A stretch of 64,000 bases of DNA from Adhaeribacter swui (GCF_014217805.1 NZ_CP055156.1:5896585-5960584); one strand, 5' to 3'. Counted from the first letter of the stretch, positions 38,202-46,555 are shown. A program made the numbers and translations. Notes: generated by a model from the letters alone, not told the origin.

Positions 38202-38224
38202 GTTCCAAGCTTTCAGCTTGGAAC
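38202..38224. terminator. Hairpin after the esterase gene
   Basis: A perfect 10-bp stem (38202-38211 with 38215-38224) with a 3-nt loop, 23 bp after the stop codon. It has no T-run, so it may be a palindromic repeat rather than a terminator. Confidence 0.45.
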
Positions 38225-38309
38225 CAGCAATAATTGTCAGTTTTCAACTGGCGAATCAACCTTAGTAGAATCGGGGTTTTGGTAAATTTGCCATTTTCAC
38301 CAGAAGTTA

Positions 38310-38390
38310 TGTTGAGCCAGTCGAAAAATCTAAAACATACCAATTTGTAATATAATTTGGTGTTTCATAGATGTTTCGATAGGCTCAACA
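38310..38390. repeat. Imperfect inverted repeat, 81 nt
   Basis: Arms of about 38 nt (ends TGTTGAGCC and GGCTCAACA) pair with roughly 80% complementarity across the whole element. It resembles the TCGA-AGGCTCAAC palindromes scattered in many Bacteroidota genomes and lies between the convergent esterase and MEKHLA genes. Confidence 0.65.
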
Positions 38391-38468
38391 TTGCTCTAAA
38401 ATTGATTATCTAAGTAAATTTTAAATTTTCTTCCCTACCAAAAGTCCAATATCCTTATACCTTTGTCC

Positions 38469-38945
38469 TCAATTCTTCTCCAAAAACTCCCATTCTTTAA
38501 AAGTAGCGGCTTGCCCCTGGTACGTTCCGGCTGCATCGTGGATGTTCCAGAGAATCGCATTTTTAATAATAAATCGTTTACCGGTACTCGAAATACGCAC
38601 GCCATTGTAGTTCGAGATAAATCCTTTTTGTTTGGCTTCTTCCAACATGGCTTGTCTTTCGGCTACAGCTATAGGTTCAGCGGAAAGTCGGGAAGGTAAT
38701 TGCGTAAAATCGGACCAGGGCATTTCCCATAGGTTTTGGGCCGTTTGGTTGGCGTAATTAAAAACGGGATCAGCCTGGGTACCGTGCGAGAGCAACACAA
38801 ACGGCGCTTGATACAGATTTTGCGCTAAAGCTTCCGGCGATAAATCACCGGGGAGCAAGAACTGACCGGTTACTTTCCGGAACGATTCCGCTAACAACAA
38901 ACTGTGCTGGACAATAAAAGACGATGATAAATCCATGGTAAACAA
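38469..38945 (-). CDS. MEKHLA domain-containing protein
   Basis: Soluble 158-aa protein matching the MEKHLA family, a PAS-like domain first described at the end of plant HD-ZIP III regulators and found alone in bacteria. Typical segments are HGTQADPVFNYANQTAQNLWEM (about 56-77), LPSRLSAEPIAVAERQAML (about 84-102), GFISNYNGVRISSTGKRFIIKNAILWN (about 107-133) and the ending QGQAATFKEWEF. The ligand and partner are unknown. It is monocistronic; the second Met (residue 4) is an equally possible start. On the minus strand TAAATTTG (38954-38947) lies only 1 bp before the chosen ATG, which hints that the downstream Met may be used. Confidence 0.85.
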   Translation of the reverse strand: MFTMDLSSSFIVQHSLLLAESFRKVTGQFLLPGDLSPEALAQNLYQAPFVLLSHGTQADPVFNYANQTAQNLWEMPWSDFTQLPSRLSAEPIAVAERQAMLEEAKQKGFISNYNGVRISSTGKRFIIKNAILWNIHDAAGTYQGQAATFKEWEFLEKN

Positions 38946-39044
38946 ACAAATTTAAAACAGTAAAGTAGCCGAAAATTACGCAATTCGGGCAAATGCCGAA
39001 AACCATGCAACATTATTCCGCAGAAACACTTAACATTGCTGCCA

Positions 39045-39052
39045 TAAATTTG
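39045..39052 (+). promoter_or_regulatory. -7 element (TAAATTTG) of the proB promoter
   Basis: A perfect match to the Bacteroidota -7 consensus TAnnTTTG, 12 bp before the ATG at 39065. It implies a very short leader and supports 39065 over any earlier start. No clear -33 TTG at standard spacing was seen. Confidence 0.4.
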
Positions 39053-39064
39053 TGCATCTTTTTT

Positions 39065-40153
39065 ATGTCGCTCGCTTACCGTCGTATAATTGTTAAAATT
39101 GGTTCTAACGTACTAACCCAGGAAAATGGCATGCCCGATGTAGCCCGCATGCAGCATCTGGTGGAACAAATTACCCAACTCAAAAAACAAGGCAAAGAAG
39201 TAATTGTGGTTTCCTCCGGGGCAGTAGCTTCGGGTCGTAGCTTAATTAGCATTTCCGAAAAAGCTGATGCGGTAACCAGCCGGCAGTTGCTGGCCGCCGT
39301 AGGTCAGGTAAAACTTATCAATACGTATTCCGAGCTGTTCAGTCAGCACGAATTAATTTGCGCCCAGGTTTTGGTTACCAAAGAAGATTTCCGGGACCGT
39401 CAGCATTACTTAAATTTAAAAAATTGCTTCCAGGTTTTACTCCAGAACAACGTTATCCCGATTGTAAACGAGAACGACGTGATTTCGGTAACCGAGCTGA
39501 TGTTTACCGACAACGACGAGCTGGCCGGCTTAATTGCTTCGATGCTAAACGCCGACGCCTTAATCATTCTGAGCAACGTAAACGGCATCTACAACGGCGA
39601 CCCCAAAAACCCGGATTCTGAAGTTATTACGGATGTACAACCCGAGGCTACTGGTTTTGGGGCTTTTGTCACTACCCAGCGGTCGCAGTTTGGTCGGGGC
39701 GGCATGCTTACCAAGAGCCACATGGCCCACAAAGTAGCGCAGTTGGGCATTGCCGTACATATTGCCAACGGCAAAACCGAAAATATTATCCCGAAAGTAT
39801 TACAACAGGAAGTAATAAACACTCGCTTTATTCCGAGCAAAATTAAATCGGGCCGCAAAAAATGGATTGCCCACTCCGAGAATTACGCCAAAGGTGCCGT
39901 GCAGATTAATGCCGGTGCTAAAACTGCCTTAACCTCCCCCAAAGCTACGAGTTTACTACCGGTGGGCATTGTGCAAATTATCGGCGCTTTCCAAAAAGGC
40001 GATATCATTAAAATTTTAGACGAAAATCAAAAACTAATCGGCCAGGGCATTGCCGAATACAGCTCCGACAAAGCCCAGGAACGCCTCGGCCAAAAAAATC
40101 AAAAACCTTTGGTACATTACGATTATTTATACTTAAACGCGGAAATTGGTTAA
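39065..40153 (+). CDS. proB: Glutamate 5-kinase
   Basis: First enzyme of proline synthesis: phosphorylates glutamate to gamma-glutamyl phosphate in the cytoplasm. It is 362 aa from the chosen ATG (MSLAYRRIIVKIGSNVL). The frame extends 24 codons further up, but that part has no family resemblance and overlaps the putative promoter. The amino-acid-kinase domain (1 to about 255) has IIVKIGSNVLT, VVSSGAVASGR, PIVNENDVIS, FTDNDELAGLIA and GRGGMLTKSHMA. A PUA domain (about 275-360) follows. It is paired with proA 558 bp downstream on the same strand; the gap is repeat-filled, so co-transcription is uncertain. Confidence 0.95.
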   Translation: MSLAYRRIIVKIGSNVLTQENGMPDVARMQHLVEQITQLKKQGKEVIVVSSGAVASGRSLISISEKADAVTSRQLLAAVGQVKLINTYSELFSQHELICAQVLVTKEDFRDRQHYLNLKNCFQVLLQNNVIPIVNENDVISVTELMFTDNDELAGLIASMLNADALIILSNVNGIYNGDPKNPDSEVITDVQPEATGFGAFVTTQRSQFGRGGMLTKSHMAHKVAQLGIAVHIANGKTENIIPKVLQQEVINTRFIPSKIKSGRKKWIAHSENYAKGAVQINAGAKTALTSPKATSLLPVGIVQIIGAFQKGDIIKILDENQKLIGQGIAEYSSDKAQERLGQKNQKPLVHYDYLYLNAEIG

Positions 40154-40711
40154 ACAGGAAATTAGGTTAATTATATTACTTTAAAATTCTAATTTTAAAA
40201 AATTGAAAACAACAAGCAGTAGCTAAAAGAAACTGACACCAGTTTGGCTATCGAGCACCTGCTAGGGTTCTGGTTTTGCGCAGCAAAATTCCGCAGACGG
40301 AGTCGAGGAAAGGAAGGCTAGCCCGTGCGAGAGAGCTAAACGAGGCCCGCCGGCCATGAGGCAAAACTTGAAGTTCGCAAGCTAGAAAGCACCCCAACCT
40401 GGAGGCTTGAAAAGACTCCAAGTAAGTACAGAAAACATTCTAAATTTTTAAAAATTTACATTTTAGCAGCTTATTAAAGCCGATGCAGGTCCGGGCTTAA
40501 GCCGGAGTAAAGTCAGAGACTTTACATTGTACGAAGTCCCAAGTTTGAAAATTTGCGCCAGAGTATTGGGAAGATGATAAATTAAAAATACAGAAAACGA
40601 AAAATTTAAAAACTACCTAAAGCCGACATCAGGAACCAGCTCCAGGTAGTTACCAATATTAAACAGCTTAAAACAAATAGATTTTGCGTAATTTGTTTTA
40701 ATTTAAATAGA
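40154..40711. other. Intergenic, 558 bp between proB and proA, repeat-rich
   Basis: Contains A/T palindromes (40187-40202, and a perfect 18-nt one at 40441-40458), an imperfect hairpin near 40403-40424 and the second copy of the dispersed element (40479-40562). A relatively GC-rich stretch without obvious coding character lies at 40250-40400. No credible ORF was seen. Confidence 0.5.
40479..40562 (-). repeat. Dispersed palindromic element, copy 2
   Basis: 84 nt, the inverse-orientation partner of 31992-32076. The hairpin core GTAAAGTC-AGA-GACTTTAC is fully conserved; most differences are at the CCGG end. Confidence 0.75.
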
Positions 40712-41959
40712 ATGAACTTAGACCATATTTTTAAAAATACCCAAAAAGCCAGTCAAACCTTAGGCCTGGTAGCCGCCGAAAAAGTAAACGCGGTACTACT
40801 GGACTTGGCCCATGCCACTGTGGAACAAACGCCTTTTCTACTCACCGAAAATGAGAAAGACCTAGCCCGCATGGATGCCGCCGACCCTAAGTACGACCGC
40901 TTAAAACTGACCGCCAAGCGCCTGGAAGATATTGCCCAGGATTTACGCAATGTAGCCAGTTTACCGACCCCACTAGGCCGCACTTTGTTGCAAAAAGACT
41001 TACCGAATGGTTTAGAAATAACTAAAATAAGTGTGCCGCTGGGCGTGGTGGGTATTATCTACGAAGCCCGGCCCAACGTAACGTTCGATGTATTTTCGTT
41101 GTGTTTTAAAACCGGCAATGCCTGCATCTTAAAAGGCGGCAGCGATGCCGCTGATTCCAATGAGGCAATTTTAAAAATTATTCATCAGGTTTTAGCCCAG
41201 CATCAACTGGATACCAACATAGTGGCCCTGCTCCCCCCCGACCGCTCCGCTACCGAAGCGTTACTGCAAGCCCGCGGTTACGTGGATGTGCTGATTCCGC
41301 GGGGTAGCCAAGGATTAATTGATATGGTACGGCAAAACGCCAAAATTCCGGTTATCGAAACCGGTGCCGGTATTGTGCACACGTTCTTCGACGAAACCGG
41401 GAACCTCGACAAAGGCAAAGCCATTATTGCCAATGCTAAAACCCGCCGGGTAAGTGTTTGCAATGCCCTGGATTGTTTGCTCATCCACCAGAATCGTTTA
41501 TCCGATTTGCCCGCCATAGCCGCCCCTTTAGCCGAGAAGCAGGTAGAAATTTACGCCGATGCGGATGCCTATGCCGCTTTGCAGGAAACTTACCCCGCCG
41601 AATTGTTGAACCCAGCCCAGGAAGAACACTTTGGCACGGAGTTTTTAGCTTTAAAATTGGCTATTAAAACCGTAAAAGATTTAGATCATGCCATCGAGCA
41701 TATTGCGGCTCATTCTTCCAAACACAGCGAAGCCATTATTTCGGAGGATGCAGCGCATGTGGCGCAATTTTTAAATACCGTGGATGCGGCTGCCGTTTTT
41801 GCCAACACTTCTACCGCTTTTACCGATGGCGCTCAGTTTGGTTTAGGTGCCGAAATTGGCATTAGCACGCAAAAACTGCATGCCCGTGGGCCCATGGGCC
41901 TGGAAGAACTGACTAGTTATAAATGGGTGGTAAAAGGCAACGGCCAGGTACGCGCTTAG
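40712..41959 (+). CDS. proA: Glutamate-5-semialdehyde dehydrogenase
   Basis: Second enzyme of proline synthesis, reducing gamma-glutamyl phosphate with NADPH. It is 415 aa with the aldehyde-dehydrogenase fold. Visible motifs are [41 protein letters not shown] and the catalytic Cys region [13 protein letters not shown] (Cys about 250). The C-terminal [17 protein letters not shown] is typical. The start [14 protein letters not shown] fits the family N terminus. It follows proB on the same strand. The order and products together define the proline route from glutamate. Confidence 0.96.
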   Translation: MNLDHIFKNTQKASQTLGLVAAEKVNAVLLDLAHATVEQTPFLLTENEKDLARMDAADPKYDRLKLTAKRLEDIAQDLRNVASLPTPLGRTLLQKDLPNGLEITKISVPLGVVGIIYEARPNVTFDVFSLCFKTGNACILKGGSDAADSNEAILKIIHQVLAQHQLDTNIVALLPPDRSATEALLQARGYVDVLIPRGSQGLIDMVRQNAKIPVIETGAGIVHTFFDETGNLDKGKAIIANAKTRRVSVCNALDCLLIHQNRLSDLPAIAAPLAEKQVEIYADADAYAALQETYPAELLNPAQEEHFGTEFLALKLAIKTVKDLDHAIEHIAAHSSKHSEAIISEDAAHVAQFLNTVDAAAVFANTSTAFTDGAQFGLGAEIGISTQKLHARGPMGLEELTSYKWVVKGNGQVRA

Positions 41960-42020
41960 TAAGTTTCAGTTTTTTATCAGCCGTTACGCCTTTAAACAAC
42001 AGGTTCTAATTAACAATGCG

Positions 42021-42674
42021 ATGCCGCTCGACGGGAAAAATCAGCCACATATTTTGATTCTAAACGGGTCCATCCGGGGAGTACAAGGAAATTCTTACGC
42101 GCTGGCGAAATTGGCCGAAAACTTTTTAACCACGAAACTTTCCGTCAATGCTTCTATCCTGAACCTCGCGGAACCAAAACCCAGCACGAAAGAAGTGTAT
42201 GATTTGCTGTTGCGCAGCGCTGGTTTTCTGGTGGTATCGGGCACTTACTGGAGTAGCTGGGGTTCGCCGTTGCAGCGGTTTCTCGAAGTAGCCACTACTT
42301 TCGAGAACTCGCCGGCTTTTTTTGGTAAACCGGTGGCTTGCGCCGTTAGTATGGATTCGGTGGGTGGCGCCGAGGTGGCTTCCCGGATGCACGCGGCCTT
42401 TGCCGGTCTGGGTTGTTGGAGTCCGCCTTGCGCTACTTTAGCGGTATCGCGGGTGGGGCAAGAAGCCATCACGGCTTCGCTGGGCCAAACCGATGACCCC
42501 AACGAAGATGTGTGGCGCATCGCGGATCTGGAAATAATTTTAAAAAATTTAATTACGGCTACTACTTTACACCAGAATCTGTGGGTATCCTGGCCTCATG
42601 TAACGCTTAGCATGCCGGATGGTCCGTGGCCCGAAACGGGCACTATAGATTTAAATACGCCCCGGTTTATTTAA
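42021..42674 (+). CDS. NAD(P)H-dependent flavin reductase-like protein (flavodoxin fold)
   Basis: Cytoplasmic protein of 217 aa matching the NADPH-dependent FMN reductase family. The N-terminal strand and phosphate loop ILILNGSIRGVQGNSYALAK (about 10-29) and the flavin-contact motif VVSGTYWSSWGSPLQRFLE (about 71-89) are visible. After these come CAVSMDSVGGAEVASRM and a longer than usual C-terminal tail ending in NTPRFI. It starts 61 bp after proA on the same strand, so it may be co-transcribed, but no functional link to proline synthesis is evident. The substrate is unknown. Confidence 0.85.
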   Translation: MPLDGKNQPHILILNGSIRGVQGNSYALAKLAENFLTTKLSVNASILNLAEPKPSTKEVYDLLLRSAGFLVVSGTYWSSWGSPLQRFLEVATTFENSPAFFGKPVACAVSMDSVGGAEVASRMHAAFAGLGCWSPPCATLAVSRVGQEAITASLGQTDDPNEDVWRIADLEIILKNLITATTLHQNLWVSWPHVTLSMPDGPWPETGTIDLNTPRFI

Positions 42675-42805
42675 GCTACCCGCCAGTATTTTTAAAATTT
42701 AAAAATTCGTGGTTTTATCCCGAATAATTGTTAGCGGGTAAACTAAATAAAAATCGCGGGTAACTTGTATATTGGCCGCTGTAACCTTCTACCTAAATCT
42801 TAAAA

Positions 42806-43570
42806 ATGAAAAAACAATTTATTCTGGCAAGTTTATTTGCTTTGGGCAGCGCCGTTGTGAGCTGTAACCAGGGCACAAAAACCGAGTCTACTGAAACGCC
42901 TACTACCGAAACTGCCCCTGCGGGTGATTCCACGGCTACCACTAACACCTCGGGCGAGGCCGTAGATTTGTTCGATGGAAAATCTTTGGCCGGCTGGCAT
43001 GGCTACAACAAAACCGGAGAAGTTAAAAATTGGACCGTAGAAGATGGTGCTTTGGTTTGCCTGGGTGCCGCCAAAGACGCCCACGGTGGCGACTTAGTGA
43101 GCGATAAACAATACAGCAATTTTGAGCTTACCTGGGAATGGAAAGTAGATAAAGGCAGCAATAGCGGGGTAATGTACCACGTAGTAGAAGATAAAAAATA
43201 CCAGGCGCCTTACGAAACCGGCCCCGAATACCAGGTAATGGATGACATTGGATTTCCGGAGAAATTAGAAAACTGGCAACTGGCTGGTGCCGATTACGCG
43301 ATGTTCCCGGCCAACGAAAAGAAAAAATTAAAGCCTGTGGGCGAGTGGAATACCAGCAAGATTATTTACAACAACGGCCACGTAGAACATTGGCTTAACG
43401 GCGAAAAAATTGTAGAATTTGACCGCAATAGCGAAGCCTGGAAAAAACAACGGGCCGAAGGCAAATGGAAAGATTATCCGGATTACGCCAAAGCCACCAC
43501 CGGTTATATTGCTTTACAAGACCACGGTAATAAAGCCTACTATCGTAACATGAAAATTAAAGAGCTATAA
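42806..43570 (+). CDS. 3-keto-disaccharide hydrolase (DUF1080) domain lipoprotein
   Basis: Extracytoplasmic lipoprotein of 254 aa (lipobox GSAVVSC, Cys 20) with a Thr/Glu/Ser-rich linker (about 22-52). A concanavalin-like DUF1080 domain runs from DLFDGKSLAGWHG to the C terminus. Characteristic segments are NFELTWEWKVDKGSNSGVMYH, GPEYQVMDD, GEWNTSKIIYNNGHVEHWLNG and TTGYIALQDHG. Members of this family have been assigned 3-keto-disaccharide hydrolase activity; many are uncharacterised. It is monocistronic, followed 30 bp on by a strong terminator. Confidence 0.92.
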   Translation: MKKQFILASLFALGSAVVSCNQGTKTESTETPTTETAPAGDSTATTNTSGEAVDLFDGKSLAGWHGYNKTGEVKNWTVEDGALVCLGAAKDAHGGDLVSDKQYSNFELTWEWKVDKGSNSGVMYHVVEDKKYQAPYETGPEYQVMDDIGFPEKLENWQLAGADYAMFPANEKKKLKPVGEWNTSKIIYNNGHVEHWLNGEKIVEFDRNSEAWKKQRAEGKWKDYPDYAKATTGYIALQDHGNKAYYRNMKIKEL

Positions 43571-43600
43571 GCCTTAGCTAATTCTATTAATACATCTGAA

Positions 43601-43648
43601 AAAAGTTGGCCGGTAGCTTCAAAACTATAAAGCTACCGGCCAACTTTT
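43601..43648. terminator. Terminator after the DUF1080 gene
   Basis: A perfect 19-bp inverted repeat (43601-43619 with 43630-43648) with a 10-nt loop, A-run before and T-run after, 30 bp beyond the stop codon. Confidence 0.85.
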
Positions 43649-43743
43649 TAAATTTTCATAAATTTAAAATCTCGCAAAAGTTGTTAGTGAAGACATTAAC
43701 AACGGCAAATGACGTTTCATTTTCCTATTCTGCCGCTTGTGCC

Positions 43744-43772
43744 GCCGTTTGTTTCTTCACAAACGGCTTTTT
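43744..43772 (+). terminator. Hairpin with T-run, first of a tandem pair
   Basis: A 9-bp stem (GCCGTTTGT with ACAAACGGC, 43744-43752 and 43759-43767), loop TTCTTC, then five T. It has terminator form but no gene lies directly before it. Confidence 0.5.
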
Positions 43773-43789
43773 GCCTAATTTCTTATGCC

Positions 43790-43813
43790 ACCGTTTGTGT
43801 CTTCACAAACGGT
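43790..43813 (+). repeat. Second hairpin of the tandem pair
   Basis: A near-copy of the preceding hairpin, 46 bp downstream: stem ACCGTTTGT with ACAAACGGT, loop GTCTTC, no T-run. The bases before the two stems also match (CTTRTGCC), so this is a short tandem duplication. Confidence 0.6.
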
Positions 43814-43849
43814 ATTCTGCTTCTTATTGGGGAAGTCCAACTATTTTAT

Positions 43850-44218
43850 TTATCCCAAACCGGGTACCTCGGCTAGGTTATAGAAAATTAACTTACCTTG
43901 TTCCTGCCCTACTTTCACCATTTCGTCGGCGCCGTTTGAAGATCCGCCAATGCGCAACACGGCATCACATTTACTAATTAACCGGATAGCTACCGGGTGA
44001 AAAATAGCTTTAAATATTTCATCACCGGTTTGTTTGGAGCCGGCAGCTTCTACTAAAGGCAAAGCAAACCATTCGCCGAGCACCGGTAAATGGCCACATT
44101 GGTAAAGTTCCAAGGCTACGTCGGTCATGTGTTTTACGTTGGCGGCTATTTTTTCCGGTTCGTCGTTCGTGCCGGAGCGGTACGGCCCGGCTACCAATAT
44201 CATTAAAGGCTTTTCCAT
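43850..44218 (-). CDS. DUF4406 / nucleoside 2-deoxyribosyltransferase-like protein
   Basis: Small cytoplasmic protein of 122 aa with the Rossmann-like fold of DUF4406. The N-terminal MILVAGPYRSGTNDEPEKI, central GHLPVLGEWFALPL and the strand CDAVLRIGGSSNGADEMV resemble nucleoside 2-deoxyribosyltransferase-type pockets. The activity is unproven. It starts 2 bp after nudK, so the two form an operon and may work together on nucleotide or nucleotide-sugar turnover (inference). Confidence 0.85.
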   Translation of the reverse strand: MEKPLMILVAGPYRSGTNDEPEKIAANVKHMTDVALELYQCGHLPVLGEWFALPLVEAAGSKQTGDEIFKAIFHPVAIRLISKCDAVLRIGGSSNGADEMVKVGQEQGKLIFYNLAEVPGLG

Positions 44219-44220
44219 TT

Positions 44221-44802
44221 TTAGGCGAGCAAATTTTCGAGTTTGGCGTATTGCAACAGCATAATGGTTTTAGCATCTTTTATTTCGCCGGTTTTAATCA
44301 TTGCCAAAGCTTCATCCAGGCCCAGCTCCAGTACTTCAATATTTTCCTGTTCGTGTTCTACGCCGCCGCCCTCGTTTACTTTCATTTCTTTAGCGTATTC
44401 GGCCACAAAAAAATACAAGATTTCGGTAACCGAACCCGGCGACATGTAGGCTTCAAAAATTTTGCGCACTTCTGTTACTTTATAACCGGTTTCTTCTTCG
44501 GTTTCGCGCTTAATGCAATCTTCGGGGTTGTCTTTATCCAGTAAACCGGCGCAAGCCTCAATGAGCATGCCGCTGGGGTTGCCGTTCACAAAAGTGGGTA
44601 AGCGAAACTGGCGCGTTAAGATTACGGTTTTCTGCGCTGGGTTGTACAATAAAATGGTAGCGCCGTTGCCCCGGTCATAAGCTTCGCGGCTCTGCGTTTG
44701 CCAGGTGCCGGCGGGGGTTAAATAATCATAGGTTACTTTGCACAAGGTGTACCAATTATCCGACAACACTTCGGTTTGCCGGATTTTTACGTGATCGTTC
44801 AT
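44221..44802 (-). CDS. nudK: Nudix hydrolase, GDP-mannose pyrophosphatase NudK type
   Basis: Cytoplasmic Nudix enzyme of 193 aa. The Nudix box is GLLDKDNPEDCIKRETEEET-GY (about 88-109), with the two-residue insertion typical of NudK and ADP-ribose pyrophosphatases. The first strands (QSREAYDRGNGATILLYN) and the late Glu-rich loop (GGGVEHEQENIEVLEL) match NudK, which hydrolyses GDP-mannose and related nucleotide sugars. It is the first gene of a two-gene operon with the DUF4406 protein. The family is sure; the substrate is inferred by resemblance. Confidence 0.9.
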   Translation of the reverse strand: MNDHVKIRQTEVLSDNWYTLCKVTYDYLTPAGTWQTQSREAYDRGNGATILLYNPAQKTVILTRQFRLPTFVNGNPSGMLIEACAGLLDKDNPEDCIKRETEEETGYKVTEVRKIFEAYMSPGSVTEILYFFVAEYAKEMKVNEGGGVEHEQENIEVLELGLDEALAMIKTGEIKDAKTIMLLQYAKLENLLA

Positions 44803-44997
44803 GGATTGATTTGGTTTAAGTAATGGCTTGGAGCAGGCAAATTTAAATTTTCCGGTGAATTTACCCCAACCTAGAAAATTTTATAATAAAAACTTAACCA
44901 GGAAAATCAATCCTCCAACAGGGAACAGGCCCTAAAAACCTACGCGTAGCTTAATTAGGCAGGAATGATACCGATCAAAATAAAAAAATTTAAAAAA

Positions 44998-45354
44998 TCA
45001 GGATTGGGATTCGGCCTGGATAGTATGTAGCAATTGAATAATCTGGTCGGCTCTTTCTTCTAAACCCGCTAAACCATTAATGGCTTCTTCGTCTTTGCCG
45101 CTTTTTTTTAAATTCACCAGGTAAGTAGCGTACTCGTGAATTTCTTCGTGCACTTTATTGAGTTGCAGCATGGCCGGAATATGGCCGTATAACGGAAATC
45201 CGTAATCTTTAATCCAGATCCCGAAATTACATTGCCGATGGTCCAGAATGGGAGCTAAAGCAGTATCTACCCCGTAAACGTACGATTTAACTTTAGATTT
45301 AAATAAGAAATGTTTGGTAATGGCGGCCTTAAATTCGTGGTCGAGATACTGCAT
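44998..45354 (-). CDS. Stand-alone CZB (chemoreceptor zinc-binding) domain protein
   Basis: Soluble four-helix protein of 118 aa. The CZB zinc ligands are visible: a His in the first helix (DHEFKAAITKHFLFK), HRQCNFGIWI (about 39-48) and HEEIHEYATYL (about 69-79), giving the usual 3His/1Cys set. In other proteins this domain senses zinc or hypochlorite within chemoreceptors and diguanylate cyclases; here it is the whole protein, with no output domain. Neighbours give no hint of a partner. It is monocistronic. Confidence 0.82.
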   Translation of the reverse strand: MQYLDHEFKAAITKHFLFKSKVKSYVYGVDTALAPILDHRQCNFGIWIKDYGFPLYGHIPAMLQLNKVHEEIHEYATYLVNLKKSGKDEEAINGLAGLEERADQIIQLLHTIQAESQS

Positions 45355-45494
45355 ATATGTTTTAGCGGTCCTTGAAAAACATCAAAGCACCGAAATAGAT
45401 TCAAAGGTACGGAATTGCTTTTAATTATTTTCAAGAAGAAGCTATTAGTATTAATGCTCTAGCTATTAGCATTTTATCTAAAATAACCCACTTT

Positions 45495-45698
45495 CTAGCG
45501 GTATACTATGGCAGCGCTCGCCCCATCCATCAGATTAATTTCATTTTGCCTGGATACTTCTCCGGGCAGTTCCAGGTTAATTTCGCTGGGTAGATTTGCA
45601 ACTATGGTGCTGGTAAAAATTAAAAAATTTAAAAATCGTAGTAGAATTTACTCTACTTGCTGCCGGGTAAAAGTCGTTATCTTTGCTTTCATTTTCAT
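45495..45698 (-). pseudogene. Possible relic of a small protein gene
   Basis: From the ATG at 45698 the minus strand reads MKMKAKITTFTRQQVE, then TAA (45650-45648), then stays open in the same frame for about 50 codons to TAG at 45495. The second part (for example ANLPSEINLELPGEVSRQ and MDGASAAIVYR) has coding-like composition. No family was recognised. It could be a decayed gene, a chance frame, or antisense to nothing; low confidence. Confidence 0.25.
45657..45685 (+). promoter_or_regulatory. Putative elaA promoter
   Basis: TTG (45657-45659), 18-nt spacer, TATCTTTG (45678-45685): close to the Bacteroidota -33/-7 consensus, 46 bp before the ATG at 45732. Confidence 0.45.
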
Positions 45699-45731
45699 GC
45701 GCCGGATTGCCTTTAATTAATATACTCCCCG

Positions 45732-46178
45732 ATGTTATTTACTGCCCTTTGTAAATCTTTTGCCGACCTTTCCCCCTTTGAACTGTACGACTTGCTGTGC
45801 TTGCGGAGCGAAGTTTTTGTGGTTGAACAAAACTGCGTTTTCCTGGAAATGGATAACAAAGACCAGGCTTGCCACCACTTGCTGCTTTACCAGCATAATA
45901 AAATAGCTGCCTGCGCCCGTTTGCTGCCGCCGGGTTTATATTACGAACAAATGTCTATCGGCCGGATTGTAACCGGGGCAGCCGCCCGTGGTACTGGTTT
46001 AGGGAAAGAACTCGTAACCCTTGCCTTAGCGGAGTGTTACCGGTTATTTGGCCCAGGCCCGATTAAAATTGGGGCGCAGCTTTACGCTAAGGCCTTTTAC
46101 GAACGATTTGGTTTTGTTCAATCGGGCAACGTGTACGACGAAGATGGCATTGACCATATCCACATGATAAAACCCTAA
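45732..46178 (+). CDS. elaA: GNAT family N-acetyltransferase, ElaA type
   Basis: Cytoplasmic acetyltransferase of 148 aa. ElaA-type features are LYDLLCLRSEVFVVEQNCVFLEMD (about 19-42) followed by ACARLLPPG. The acetyl-CoA-binding loop is IGRIVTGAAARGTGLGKELV (about 77-96) and the C-terminal pattern is QLYAKAFYERFGF with DEDGIDHIHM. The length matches ElaA. The substrate is unknown. It has its own promoter and lies 134 bp before the DUF3820 gene on the same strand. Confidence 0.92.
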   Translation: MLFTALCKSFADLSPFELYDLLCLRSEVFVVEQNCVFLEMDNKDQACHHLLLYQHNKIAACARLLPPGLYYEQMSIGRIVTGAAARGTGLGKELVTLALAECYRLFGPGPIKIGAQLYAKAFYERFGFVQSGNVYDEDGIDHIHMIKP

Positions 46179-46312
46179 AAACAAAATACCCAAACCAGCC
46201 GGATGGCAAATCGTAGCTCCGGAAAAATTAAAAATTTTAAAAATTCCTTCTGATTTACCGGGTGTATTTCCCGACGGTAAATTTAAGTTTATCCTACTTT
46301 TAAATCTTACTC

Positions 46313-46555
46313 ATGTTAGAACCTACCCAACCTAACTCCGATATATTACTGGATTTGGTCCGCCAGAAAATGCCTTTCGGCAAATACAAAGGCACGCTGC
46401 TCTGCGACTTACCCATCTCGTACCTGGAGTGGTTCCATAAAGAAGGCTTTCCAACGGGCAAACTGGGGATGCAATTAAGTACCATTTACGAGATAAAAGT
46501 TAACGGCTTAACTTATTTGCTGGAACCAATAAAAAAGCAATTAGATCAACGATAA
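46313..46555 (+). CDS. DUF3820 family protein
   Basis: Small soluble protein of 80 aa. The core MPFGKYKGTLLCDLPISYLEWF (about 20-41) is the DUF3820 signature, in which a FGKYKG turn precedes PxxYLxW; the same motif occurs in phage-related and quorum-regulated small proteins of unknown role. It is on the same strand as elaA with a 134-bp gap. Confidence 0.82.
   Translation: MLEPTQPNSDILLDLVRQKMPFGKYKGTLLCDLPISYLEWFHKEGFPTGKLGMQLSTIYEIKVNGLTYLLEPIKKQLDQR

Larger units (their letters stand above)
45355..45731. other. Intergenic, 377 bp with a possible relic small ORF and a promoter
   Basis: Contains the putative elaA promoter (45657-45685), A/T-rich palindromes (45618-45633) and a minus-strand frame (45495-45698) broken by one in-frame TAA. 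Confidence 0.45.

Noticed and set aside
38993-39064. Longer proB with 24 extra N-terminal codons
   Set aside because: The extension has no family similarity, and a -7-like element lies inside it; ATG 39065 matches the usual ProB N terminus.
43606-43977. 123-codon plus-strand frame
   Set aside because: It runs through the DUF1080 terminator and the tandem hairpins and overlaps the DUF4406 gene end.
45508-45720. 70-codon plus-strand frame
   Set aside because: It covers the elaA promoter and mirrors the possible minus-strand relic; composition is not coding-like.
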